A DNA stretch of 64,000 nt from Agarophyton chilense (lineage: Eukaryota > Rhodophyta > Florideophyceae > Gracilariales > Gracilariaceae): NCBI GenBank assembly GCA_030374765.1, contig JARGXX010000003.1, forward strand, positions 806,001 through 870,000, in the 5' to 3' direction. Both the position numbers and the translations under genes were made by a program. Shown here in pieces: positions 23,483-33,521 of this stretch. The first letter of the stretch is position 1; each line of letters opens with the position of its first letter. Under the pieces are notes generated by a model that saw only the letters and a program-made list of their open reading frames with translations, was not told where the DNA came from and made no database searches.

Positions 23483-25210
23483 ATGAACCCGTACGTCATC
23501 AACCCACTCTCGGGGCCATCGGCCTCCGCGCCGGCGGACAACGAAGCTCCCCAGCAGGGTGGATATTTATCCGGTTTGGATGCGGCTCCGTCAGGTACCG
23601 AACCTTCCGCCTCGGCGGGCAACCGACATCCTCAGGAGGATTTGGACATCACCGCGGTGGCGTGGAACTCCGCTCATGCGATGCCCTTGGTAGAAAACTC
23701 CAGAGGTTGGATCTCAAACGAATCCTTTCGAAGGTGGAGTCCCCTTACCGATCCGGTGATATATTCCCGCGCTCCGTGGTTCCATCCGACAGCGGTTCGC
23801 GACGATGAGCTCATCGACTCCTACGTGGAGGACGGCTTATTGCCGGGTGGCCTACCTGTTGAGGTTGTACGTTCTCCCGATTGGAGGGCGCGGGTAGCCA
23901 TAGAGCCTCAGTATCTATACCGCAGTCGCGGGGAGTCCCTGGACAAGGCGCGCGCAGCGATGGCGGCTCTGGCCTACCAGCGATTGGAGAGGTCACGCTT
24001 TGACCATCTGGTTCCCCCGGAGTACGGGTTCGATGTCGCCTATTACCGCACGTACGGTGAGGTCTCCTACGGGGATAACCTGGCAGCCTTTCCCGAAGCC
24101 GAGTTCCGCGGACCGGGTTTTCCTCTCCGAGAAGATATGCTCCAATGGAGTCGTCCCATCCTTCGGGCTGAATTCAGGTACCTTCAGCGGCAGTTTACCC
24201 AGTATGGGTTCGATCGACGCGTGCGCTTCGAGCGCCTCTCGCGCTCCCGTTTCGGGTTCCTTGTCCCGTTTCCTCACGTGGAACTGGAGCGTATCCGTAA
24301 CACGGCGAAGGTTGGGCGATTCGTGCCCCTTCCAGCTTGGTGGAGTAAGGTCGAGGTCCTCCGAGGGTGCTTTGCTGAACTGCCCCCATGTATCTACTAT
24401 ATCGGGTCTCGTTTGATGCACGACCCGAACTCGAGATACTGGGCCCTCGTTGCAGCCGAGTGGGCAGCCCGCGTAGCGGCGCACCTCCTCTGGGATGCTC
24501 ATGACCATTTCCGTTTCTGGTATATTACTCCGATGCTACGGACCATCATGCGTCAGATCGACCTTGTCCCAGCGTTGGGTTCGGCCAGCAACGTGCAGGA
24601 CCTGTATCCAATCTTGGACGTGATCGACAACACCCAATGGGATCGAGTTCCAGTGGCAAATCAGCCCGCAGGGGAAGGATCCGCCCGAGACAAGTCTCCT
24701 GGCCGGTACGATCCGGGCTCCGGTAACTGGGTCTATTACAATCCCTTCGAAGGGGTTCGCATCAGCGCGGCGCAAGCACGGGCGCTGATTGACCCGCCTC
24801 GACCGATGCCGGTTGGACACCCGACGGGGTTCATTTATACCGAGGATTACGAGTACGAGCCTCCAGTAGACCTGGACGATCCAGCGTTGGATAACAAAAT
24901 GCCAGCTCCTAGTGGAGTACTCCCTGTGGAGCCATCTACACCCTTCCAACCAGTGGGAACGACCTCAGCTGCGGCGGCGAATGCATCCGGTGGCGGTTCA
25001 TCTGCTCCCCCCGGGTGGGGTGTGAACACCCTTGCGCAGGCGCCGGTTGCCACTCCGCAAGCGGATAGGGTGCGACAAGGCCTCGTGAACGCAGGCATTC
25101 CGATTCCCCCGGTTATGACGGATGTGAGCCAGATGTTGGCTTTCGCCTCGGCGTACCATCAGGGTCAGAATCCCAACGGTGGGGCGGGTCCCTTCTCGGG
25201 CTTTCCGTAG
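23483..25210 (+). CDS. Intact antisense ORF of element C (575 aa, unknown family)
   Basis: This is the only unbroken member of the antisense family. I chose ATG 23483 because its MNPY start is shared with element B; an in-frame ATG at 23354 would add 43 residues. Visible parts: a disordered Ser/Pro/Gly/Ala N-terminus, a conserved centre with RAPWF, VRDDELIDSY, LAYQRLERS, LRAEFRYLQ and FGFLVPF, LPPCIYYIGS near residue 300, NWVYYNPF near residue 415, then a Pro/Gly/Ala-rich tail. No signal peptide, membrane segment, zinc motif or known catalytic signature is seen. It starts 208 bases inside the LTR and runs toward the chromodomain end of pol. Its survival beside damaged pol suggests it is used. 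Function unknown. Confidence 0.8.
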   Translation: MNPYVINPLSGPSASAPADNEAPQQGGYLSGLDAAPSGTEPSASAGNRHPQEDLDITAVAWNSAHAMPLVENSRGWISNESFRRWSPLTDPVIYSRAPWFHPTAVRDDELIDSYVEDGLLPGGLPVEVVRSPDWRARVAIEPQYLYRSRGESLDKARAAMAALAYQRLERSRFDHLVPPEYGFDVAYYRTYGEVSYGDNLAAFPEAEFRGPGFPLREDMLQWSRPILRAEFRYLQRQFTQYGFDRRVRFERLSRSRFGFLVPFPHVELERIRNTAKVGRFVPLPAWWSKVEVLRGCFAELPPCIYYIGSRLMHDPNSRYWALVAAEWAARVAAHLLWDAHDHFRFWYITPMLRTIMRQIDLVPALGSASNVQDLYPILDVIDNTQWDRVPVANQPAGEGSARDKSPGRYDPGSGNWVYYNPFEGVRISAAQARALIDPPRPMPVGHPTGFIYTEDYEYEPPVDLDDPALDNKMPAPSGVLPVEPSTPFQPVGTTSAAAANASGGGSSAPPGWGVNTLAQAPVATPQADRVRQGLVNAGIPIPPVMTDVSQMLAFASAYHQGQNPNGGAGPFSGFP

Positions 25211-25609
25211 TTCCGCCTTCGGGCAATTGTGGAGTCCATAGCTTGGCGACAATAGTAAACTTCTGATATTTGCATAACTTCCTTTCTTCTTCCTTCCTAG
25301 GATCTTAACTTCTACTTCTCTTCTTCTTCCTTCTTAGGATCTTCTTCATCATCTTCTTCATCTTCTTCCCTTCCTAGGGTCCAATCTTCTTCTTAATCTT
25401 CTTCTCCACTTCGTGGGTCTTCTTTTCCTTTTTCATTATAAACTGTCCCGATAACCGGTGTTGTGTTCCCCGGTTAACGGCGCTAGGCCGAGGGCCAGTA
25501 GACATTCCCTCTCAATACGTGTTCTTCGGGATACTCTCCTCAATTCCTCTTCAGAGATCCAACATTTTCTTCACTTCGAGGTCGCATCCACACCAGTTCC
25601 CGTGGTGGT

Positions 25610-25957
25610 TTACCCGACTTGGGCACGATCCAGATTTGGAGGCAAGGTTACCCGAGCGCGTCGGTGATAGGATAAAACCTTAGACCTCGGAAGGTGCTCA
25701 ATGGGTTCCACTGTATCCTCCTCAGGCGAGAATCCGTACCATCGGACTTGGTAGCGAACTTCTCCCTCGGGGGTGTAGATGTGACGCACGATGCGATCGA
25801 TAACGAATTCCTGCGGGTACACTTTTCCCTGTTCGGGCTTCTCTTCCATCTTGGAACGCTGTAGTTCCCTTGAGGGTGTCAACGTAGGGTCTAGACACAC
25901 CCCGGTGGGTTCTTTTCCGTGTTGCGAGCGGGTCTCAGAACTTCGTCCAAACGGCAC
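25610..25957 (-). pseudogene. Element C chromodomain tail
   Basis: The ORF encodes FVIDRIVRHI, YQVRWYGFSPEEDTVEPIEHLP and VLSYHRRARV, a chromodomain as at the C-terminus of Ty3/gypsy integrases. One aromatic-cage-type position reads TVEP where relatives have TWEP. The integrase that should precede it is missing, so this fragment is orphaned. Confidence 0.75.
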
Positions 25958-26180
25958 CGAGTGGCCTGTGGGCTACGTTGTAACTTCCGTCTACGGGATC
26001 AAAACGGCCCAATTTTGGGTTCTTCTTAAAGCTGAGATCTTCCCGATAACAACGGTGTTCTTAGATTCTGTGACGGTTGAGAAACCGCGACGCGGTAGCG
26101 TCTCCAGTCTCAGGGGAGTAAGACTTCAACGTCAACCCGAGCTACGGGGACGAAGGTTGCTCTGGTGCAACGCGCCGTGC

Positions 26181-26317
26181 GACGGTTGGTCGTCAGAGCC
26201 TTTTGATTGGCTCAGTGAGGCGGGTTGCGCGGCGGTTGGTCGTCAGAGCCTTTTGATTGGCTCGGTGAGGCGGGTTGCGCGACGGTTGGTCGTCAGAGCC
26301 TTTTGATTGGCTCGGTG
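26181..26317. repeat. 50-bp tandem repeat in place of integrase (element C)
   Basis: Copies begin at 26181, 26231 and 26281 with the core GCGGTTGGTCGTCAGAGCC and continue TTTTGATTGGCTC; the third copy is incomplete. Units differ at only a few bases. Confidence 0.85.
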
Positions 26318-26481
26318 CCATTCGACATGGGCCACATAAATGCGCGGGCGCCGGTTGCCACTCCGCAAGCAGATATGAGGTGGCGCTTTAGGCACGCGCT
26401 AGCACTCTCCTGAGCTGTCCCCGACGGGTCTCACTCATTTCTTTCCAATTCCTGAGGGTTCCAGTGTCTCCATAAAAGTTC

Positions 26482-29400
26482 CTATTCCCATTCCGTAACG
26501 GAGAGCCAAATTTGGTCAACCTCGTCGTCGAGGTCTTCCCCGTGTGGGTCCGCTGACACAGCTCGTTGTCGAGAAAGCGGGGTTTGAGTGTGCGACACCT
26601 CAGTGTCTCTTCCGCGGCGGCGGGTGATCGTCGGCTCTATAGGCGTTCCGGGTGTGGAGTTCTTTACACGACTCTCCCTAGGCGGGTTTTCGTCATCTTT
26701 TCTGACGTCGTGCTCGGCTGGGTCGGCGGTGATGTCGCTACCCATACGCTGGGGTTGTGACTTCTCTGTCGCCGGCTCGGTCAGGCTCGCCGTCTCACTG
26801 TGAGAACTAGATTCCCTGTTAGGGCGACTGGCTGACGCCGAAACATCGTCCTGCGAAGGAACTAAGTCCTCATCCCCCTCCTTAGGCGGAGAGCCAGGAG
26901 GCTTGACTACCTTCGGTGGGGGAGTAACTCTGTAAGAGTTCGTTGGCTGGGCCCTTGAGGGAGCGGGCCCAGGTTCGGGAGTATCCGAAGTTAAAGAGCC
27001 GGTCGGCGAATTTAGACTCTCGTTGACGAGTATGTCGTCACAAACATCATCCGTCAGCGGTTGAGCTCCTCCCTCGAGGTCCGATTCCATAAAGCATGGG
27101 ATGTCATCGTCCTCGTAGGGTTCCGTTTCCGCTGTGGTTCCCAAGCGGGATAGTGCATCAGCCTGAGTGTTCAGCTTCCCTTTCTTGTACAGGATCTCAA
27201 AGTCGAATTTCGACAGTCGGAGACGCCAGCGCATAAGGTGGCCCGAGGGTTCGGAGATCTCCAGGAGCCAACGCAAGCATGCGTGGTCCGTATGGACTTT
27301 GAAACGAGTACCCATCAGATAGGGGCGAAGTGTAGCTAAGGCCCACACAACGGCTAAACATTCTTTCTCGGAGACCGAGTAGTTCCTTTCATGGACATTC
27401 AGGGAACGTGACTAGTACCCAATAGGGTGACGTTCACCATCCTCAGAGGATTGGAACAGTGCCCACCCTACTTGGTTTGCACTAGCATCGGTGTCCACTT
27501 CGTAAGGGAGCCCAGGATTGGGTAGAGCCAAGATTGGCGGTGATGTTACTGCATTCACCAGTGCCGTGAAGGCAGACGCTTCCGCGTCGCCAAAAGGTTC
27601 CAGTTCAATTGGTTGTCCCTTCGTCAGGAGCCTGTTGAGGGGGGTGGCAATATCCGCAAAGTTCGGGACGAATCGGCGATACACGTTACACAGACCTAAG
27701 AAGGATCGCAACTCCGTTTGAGTTTTCGGGTGTTTTGCTTCCTTCAAGGGTTTCACTCGTACTTCATCGATTGAAAGCTGTCCGGGACGGATGATATGAC
27801 CCAGATATTTAACCGAATCGGTGAAAAACTCGCACTTCTTGAGTTTCAAGGTGATTCCCGCGTCGCGAAGTATCTTCATTACGTCCCTGACGTGTTCGAG
27901 GTGATCATCCAGGTTGTTTGAGAAGACAATAATGTCGTCTAAATACACTAGACACGTCCTCCACTTGAAGGGAGCCAACAGAATGTCTATCGCCCGTTGA
28001 AACGTTGCGGGGGCATTTGTCAACCCAAAAGGCATCCTCCGGAATCGGAAAAGTCCTTGATGACACACGAAAGCCGTTTTTTCTCGATCTTCCTCCCTAA
28101 TATGGACTTGCCAGTAGCCCGAATTGGCGTCAAGGGTAGAGAAAACAGTAGCGCTCCGAAGGGAGTCGATGCATTCGTCCATCCGAGGGATCGGGTACTC
28201 ATCCTTAATGGTTACCTCGTTCAGGCGTCTGTAATCGATGCAGAAACGCCACGATCCATCCGGTTTCGGAACTAACACCACTGGTGAGGCCCAAGCGGAC
28301 TGGGCAGGTTCAATTACGCCCGCTTTAAGCATCTTCTCCACCTGAGATTTCTCCTCTTCCCGAGCTTTCGGTCCAGCCCTGTAAGGGTGTTGGGCAATAG
28401 GCCGAGTGTTCGGTAACAAGTCGATGCGGTGTTCTGTAATCCCAATAGTTCCAAGGGAGCCATCCCACATGGGGGTGAATTCACGAAGCATGTGCCTCAG
28501 CTTCTCCCGATGAGATGCGGGTACATGGTTGAGATCCCATTTTTCCAATTCCTGAACAGGATCCGTCTGGTCTGCTCCTGTGATAGGGGCCGTAACCTCC
28601 TGAGGTTTAAAGTGTTCAGCGTGTGGAGCTGCAGTCGTATGCTCACCGTCTTCCGCGATTTCGGCAGTGTCCTCCCCCTACTTAGGGTCCGCCACACCAA
28701 GGACCTCTGCGATAGAGATCTTTGTAGGTACGACCGCATGCGGGTGTGGAAGAACAGAACCCAGGATCTGGTGTTTGACCAAATGCTGCGTTGTCTTTCC
28801 AAAGTTGGCTACCAAAACCTTGAAAGGTTTATCCGGTTCCACGGAGACAACCCCATTCGCAAGGGCGAGTTGACGCCGCGTATACAGAGACGGGTTCGGT
28901 TGTACCACATGCACACCAATTTGCTTGGTAACAACTGTGACCCAAACCTGGGTTTCTGGCGGGATAGCCACTGACTTCGCAACCTTTACCCGTGTAGACA
29001 CCGGGTCCTTCTTCACAGATTCCTGCGCGACGGGGAGAGGAACGCGTGTTCGCGCTGCTCCCTGTAAGAGTTTACGAACGATTGGGATCGTTAACCCGTC
29101 TTCGAGTTCCACAGTTCTATTCCGAGGACGGATGGCTTCCACGAAGCGGTCGCAAAAGTCACAACCCAGTATGACTGGTGCTGCAAGTGACTTGCATAGA
29201 ATAAACTCCAGTTGAACGAGATAGGAGCCTAACCTCACCATGAGGGAAATTGTACCCAGTGTCCGTAGCGGGTTGTTGTTCGCATCGGCGATATCCAAAC
29301 GTGGACCGGTACTAACTTGGACCCGGAGCAGCGGGGGTAACAATTCCACATGAATTAAGTTAGGAGCGGCTCCTGTATCCAGGACAGATATTTGACGAAC

Positions 29401-29655
29401 CATAAACTGGTTGGACAGGCCTAAGTCGGCGAATACTTTATAATTCCGCTTGGCCATTACCATAACTCGATCCGGAATACGGAGATTACGGGACCGTATC
29501 CACGGGCGACGGAGGACACTAAAGTATCCCGAGTTAACGTCGGTGTCAGCCGTTTTCCTTGAAAGGATTGTCACAGCTGGGGAGCGAAGCTGGAGCGCCT
29601 CGGGCGTCTTCAACTCCGGCTTAGAAGACGCCCCTCCCGCAGGGGAGACTCCCAA
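26482..29655 (-). pseudogene. pol: Element C pol: protease, RT, RNase H (two TAG stops)
   Basis: One frame runs from 29655 to 26482 with in-frame TAGs near 28678 and 27412; the second replaces the Trp of the conserved GYWSRSL. Protease active site: VLDTGAAPNL. RT blocks: FCIDYRRLN, LDANSGYWQ, MPFGLTNAPATFQRA and YLDD near 27930, all intact. RNase H shows VDTDASANQV, EKECLAVVWALA and TDHACLRWLL. A disordered tail of about 200 residues follows. Pol is in the -1 frame relative to gag, so frameshifting between gag and pol is the expected expression mode. No integrase follows. Confidence 0.87.
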
Positions 29656-29777
29656 GTTTAGTTTTTCGAAGCCGACCCCACCGAATTCGGTGCAGCTGCC
29701 TCGAAGGGGACCGGTTGTTCTCCGTTTGCGGGTACAAGTTCTGTATCCCTGTCAGCAAGGTGAGCTCGGAGTATCCT

Positions 29778-31688
29778 TTATTCCTCATAGGACCTACTCG
29801 GGACTCGAGCTTTCTCCTCAGGGGTCAGAGCCTCGTACTGAGCGATAATTCGTGAACCCTCCCGCAGGGGAAATGTGCTGTCTGGTGCTTTGTGACCACG
29901 GAGGTAACACAAATAGCAAATCAGCTCTGCCGGGTTCGGTTGTGGACGTGAATCCATGCGACGTGGTGCTGTATCCCTCCATCCAGGGCGAGAGAACCGA
30001 GCAGCGGTATTCGCAAAAGGTAGCGATGCGGCTGGCACCCTCCGTTCGCGGGTATAGAGCGCAGGGTCTTCATCCGTAGTCGGAGCGGATGTCGACGGCA
30101 ACTCAGACGTACCCATAGATTCGGGGTTACTTCCCATGAAGTGAATGTTATCATTGACCCCCAAAGGGGCAGGGCCTCCCGCGAGTGACAAAGACGAGGT
30201 ACCTCCATCGGCGAGGAGTGCACGTGTCGGCCGACTCTTTTGGTTCTGCCGGGCACGGAGAGTATCCCCCTCAGCCTGGGCGTACTGAACCAATTCCAAG
30301 TAGGTCAGCTTGCGCTTCTCTTCCCGATGTCGGGCAACCAATGCCCTTATCGAAGGGTCCAAACCATCCACAAACATGGAGAATCTCTCGTAGGCGGGGA
30401 ATACATTCCCGCATCGGTGAAACGCTTTATTCAAGCGAGTTGAATACACCGTTTCGGTTTCCATCGGCTTCTGCCGCGTATCCCTTAATGCAAGGATTGC
30501 TTCCTGAATCGCATTTCCAGTAGCGTATGACCTCAAGAGGTACTGCACCGCTTCGGGCCAGCACGTGACTCCCCCTTCCCAGGCTCGGGATGATCCACGG
30601 ACGGAGTTGAACTGGTCTTCAGCCATTCCCTTTAAGAAATAGGGTAATGCAAGATACGCTTGCGCTTCACTCATACCGAGGATGTCAGCCTCCTGGACGA
30701 ACCTCGCAAGGAAATCGAGCACCAGAATTGGGTCTGTTCCTGTGAACTCCCTCTTCTGTAGGGTGATGCTCAGCCTTTTGATGTAGTCCTTGACCTTACC
30801 CGTTCCGCGGGATGTTCGATCTCCCGAAGGGTTATCCAACCGGTAATAGCGGTACGATAGCAGCTTCCGATAGAGAGGATTCGTCGGCTTCAGCTCCCTT
30901 AATCCAAGGGGTTTCCTACCCTTCTTCCGGGTACGGATTGCCCCTTGAGAGGTGTAAGTAGCCTTCGACCGAGTCGCCCGGGATGACCGGCGTTCATCTT
31001 CACTATCCGAAGATTCGGAGGACGAACTCGATGGCGAGCGATTGGGATCGGAATCCGATAAATCCTCTTGGAGGTGAACCCTCTTCTTGGACTTGCGGCG
31101 GTCCCGTTTAGCGGAGCGGTGTTCTTCGTCTTCCGAAACGTCGGGTTTATCCTTCGAGGCTTCTGTGTCTCCGTCCATACGGATAATGGCCTCGACGGTG
31201 TCCAGCCGAGCTCGGAAGCGTTCCGCTTGCACGCGGTGTTCCTCCACGAGGCTCCGGTACTCCTGGATAAAGACCTCAGGGATACCAAAGCTTTCCAAAA
31301 GGGAGTTCACATCCCTCCTCAGGGTACGAAGGTCATCGGCGACTCCCCGCACCTGGGCGTCCTCCACCTTGAGGCGGAGGGTAGTAACCTCCTGAAGGAG
31401 CTCGATGTGAGCCGCGTTGGCGATATCAATTCGAGTCTCCAGGCGCTGTAATTCAGGGTCGGCCCGACTTCGGGGTGCTGCTGAGGGGGTCTCCACCACT
31501 GGAGCTGGGCCCACAGCCACGACCTCTCGAGGACCTGAAACCACTGAGGGTGCTCTCCGAGTGTCCGGATCGATACCGGAATCGTTCCGACCTTCGGGAA
31601 TAGAGCTCCTCGACCTAGGCGGGGCCGGGGGCACTGAATCCGCTTGACGGTTCGATCCAGTCCTGGAACCACTGGTAGGCGGCGACAT
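29778..31688 (-). CDS. gag: Element C gag (636 aa)
   Basis: The full-length gag starts at 31688 with a Ser/Pro-rich head, then a leucine-rich coiled-coil-like region, an acidic and Arg/Lys/Ser-rich linker, and a capsid-like region (YLALPYFLKGMAEDQF, CWPEAVQYLLRSYATGNAI) that matches B. The C-terminal zinc knuckle begins CYLCYLRGH at about residue 591, but the fourth ligand position holds Ser, not Cys, so it is probably impaired. The start lies 209 bases from the primer binding site. The protein would form the particle and bind RNA. Confidence 0.85.
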   Translation of the reverse strand: MSPPTSGSRTGSNRQADSVPPAPPRSRSSIPEGRNDSGIDPDTRRAPSVVSGPREVVAVGPAPVVETPSAAPRSRADPELQRLETRIDIANAAHIELLQEVTTLRLKVEDAQVRGVADDLRTLRRDVNSLLESFGIPEVFIQEYRSLVEEHRVQAERFRARLDTVEAIIRMDGDTEASKDKPDVSEDEEHRSAKRDRRKSKKRVHLQEDLSDSDPNRSPSSSSSESSDSEDERRSSRATRSKATYTSQGAIRTRKKGRKPLGLRELKPTNPLYRKLLSYRYYRLDNPSGDRTSRGTGKVKDYIKRLSITLQKREFTGTDPILVLDFLARFVQEADILGMSEAQAYLALPYFLKGMAEDQFNSVRGSSRAWEGGVTCWPEAVQYLLRSYATGNAIQEAILALRDTRQKPMETETVYSTRLNKAFHRCGNVFPAYERFSMFVDGLDPSIRALVARHREEKRKLTYLELVQYAQAEGDTLRARQNQKSRPTRALLADGGTSSLSLAGGPAPLGVNDNIHFMGSNPESMGTSELPSTSAPTTDEDPALYTRERRVPAASLPFANTAARFSRPGWRDTAPRRMDSRPQPNPAELICYLCYLRGHKAPDSTFPLREGSRIIAQYEALTPEEKARVPSRSYEE

Positions 31689-31896
31689 GCAGCAGACACG
31701 ACACCGACGATTCGGGGTAACAATGAAATTCGATCACGAGATTCCCGGAGAACGGATGACGTAACACAAAACAAAAATAAAAACCAATTCCACCCTTTCC
31801 AAAGGGGACCACTACAACAAATCTTCACGACGGTGCTTCCTCTTCCAAGAGATATTCCAACACGTGGATAACCAACCCAAAAGTCCGAGAACGGAT

Positions 31897-31913
31897 TCTA
31901 AGTCGGGAGACCA
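31897..31913 (-). other. Primer binding site of element C
   Basis: The plus strand reads TCTAAGTCGGGAGACCA, a tRNA 3' end with CCA, two bases before the LTR. The same 17-mer occurs in element D. Confidence 0.85.
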
Positions 31914-31915
31914 CT

Positions 31916-32828
31916 TGTGGAGCAAAACCCGGCGACGGGAAGTGCTCTCAAGGTGTTCGAAGCCTTGCTCCCTGGGGGAGGCAGACTCAGAGACAGAGCC
32001 CTCCGTTCCACCCGTAGTGTGGGGTGTAACTCCCACGGGGGATTCCGGCAGTACCGACGGAGGTGAGGGGTGGAAACCGTTGGATCGGGAATGGGTATGG
32101 GTATCCCAAAGAAAGGGGGAGAATCCGGCGAAGAGGAAAAACGGGGCGAGGGTCGGGCACTAACAGGCACCGGACCCGAGAACCAGAAAAGGGGCGAAAC
32201 AACAAAAGAAACCCAATACAGGGGCGAAAACCTGTCCTCGAAAGGAAACACAAAAAGCACGCAACAAGTAAGCAGAACCCCCACGGGGTATCGTGCACGC
32301 AGGTCGTCTGAGCGGTCCCAAGGGGGTGGTTGCACGGAACCCAAACGTGGGCACTCTCCAAGTGGAGTCGTGTCCCTACGCAGGCGTTGCTAACCAGAGC
32401 CCGTTCCGGGTTGTAAGGCCGAAACGATGGCGACGAAGAACCTCTAAAGGTATCGAAGACCAACCTTCGTTGTCAATTACTCTGAGCTCGGACTGTCAGA
32501 TCTCGCCTCCCTAAGTAGGGCCCACTAACTAAACTCTACAGTAGTGCACACCTGCTCAGGGCCATACACGTGGAGATCCCACTGCCAGGGCCCAAAAGTC
32601 CAACGTTCTACAAATATCCGAAAATCGGTGCCAAAATTAAGCCACGTGTATCACGGGGCCAATCCAACCATGGGCCATCCGAATTTTCCCTTATAGGCGA
32701 AATATAACCGGAAAACAGTGCCACCTCAGCACACCTTAGAGGGGATCATAATCATAACCCTCGGAGGGTTCAATCCTCATTCTATGAGTTGCATCTTCAA
32801 GTATCCCCTGACTGGGCGTTGCTCTACA
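31916..32828 (-). repeat. 5' LTR of element C
   Basis: It is 913 bp long and nearly identical to 22362-23274; CCATT follows at 32829-32833. Confidence 0.94.
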
Positions 32829-33184
32829 CCATTGATCGGAGTATTTTTCTAATAAATCTCCACTGTCCATTATATAATTATTCATGGCATCTTTTCTCGT
32901 CTGCAACGTATTTTTGTGATTTTTTAAATTAAAGATAAATAAAAAAAATTTTGAGCCAGGGGCATGTGAAGGATTATTAATTGTCGTTCCATTTGAGAGT
33001 CAGAATTTTTCGTTTTAAACCATAAAGATATGTTTGCCGCTAAAAGTTCTTTTGCCTTAGGCCATGCCACTAATTGGACGAAAACATTGTTGGAAGAAAA
33101 TATCTGTCGCGTATCCACAGAATTAAAAAATAATTTGAATCCCAAACTGCGGCGCAAAATACGCTTCATCGTCCAAAGCCCCAT
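32829..33184 (-). pseudogene. Interrupted host reading frame between element C and a solo LTR
   Basis: A minus-strand frame near 32829-32923 (with MDSGDLLEKYSDQW) reads across the empty site of C into 22361. A second frame, 33184-32924, precedes it in another phase; TTGCAG near 32900 could be an old splice acceptor joining them. Its start coincides with the solo LTR target site at 33180-33184, so the LTR cut the gene as well. The protein is not recognised; cullin-like spacing is only a weak possibility. Confidence 0.35.
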
Positions 33185-33521
33185 TGTTGGGAAATGTTAC
33201 TGTGCAGCTGGTAGGGTGAGGTAGGAAGTAGACACCCACATGGTCGCGAGGTAGAAGTGGTCCCTCTCCTCCCCTCCGCCCCTCTCAAAACTCTGTTCAT
33301 TTTATTTTGGTAAGGTGCGGTATTGATACTACTTGTGTAAGTGTTCTGACATGTAATAAGGCGCAGCTAAATGTCTGCATGACATCGATGGCTGACAAGG
33401 CCTCGATGTCAGTATCAGCGAGGTCAGATAAAACTAATTGAAATAATCAATTTGCCTTGCTGTCAACATACGACGACGATGAGTTGGCCGTCTTGGTCCT
33501 CGAGTACACCAACTCATAACA
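33185..33521. mobile_element. Solo LTR, copia-like termini
   Basis: The segment starts TGTTGGGAAATG and ends CTCATAACA, with CCCAT directly before (33180-33184) and after (33522-33526). The length of 337 bp, the TG...CA ends and the 5-bp duplication fit a solo LTR left by LTR-LTR recombination. The TGTTG start resembles copia-type LTRs. Confidence 0.7.

Larger units (their letters stand above)
22362..32828 (-). mobile_element. Chromodomain Ty3/gypsy retrotransposon C (young, integrase deleted)
   Basis: Two 913-bp LTRs (TGTGGAGCAA...CTCTACA) differ at about ten positions by eye and are flanked by CCATT on both sides, so the insertion is recent. On the minus strand it holds a primer binding site, an intact-length gag, protease-RT-RNase H with two nonsense codons, and a chromodomain. 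The integrase zinc finger and core are absent; a tandem repeat and unrelated sequence lie in their place. An intact 575-codon ORF lies on the opposite strand next to the 3' LTR. Mobilisation would need integrase supplied by another copy. Confidence 0.94.
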
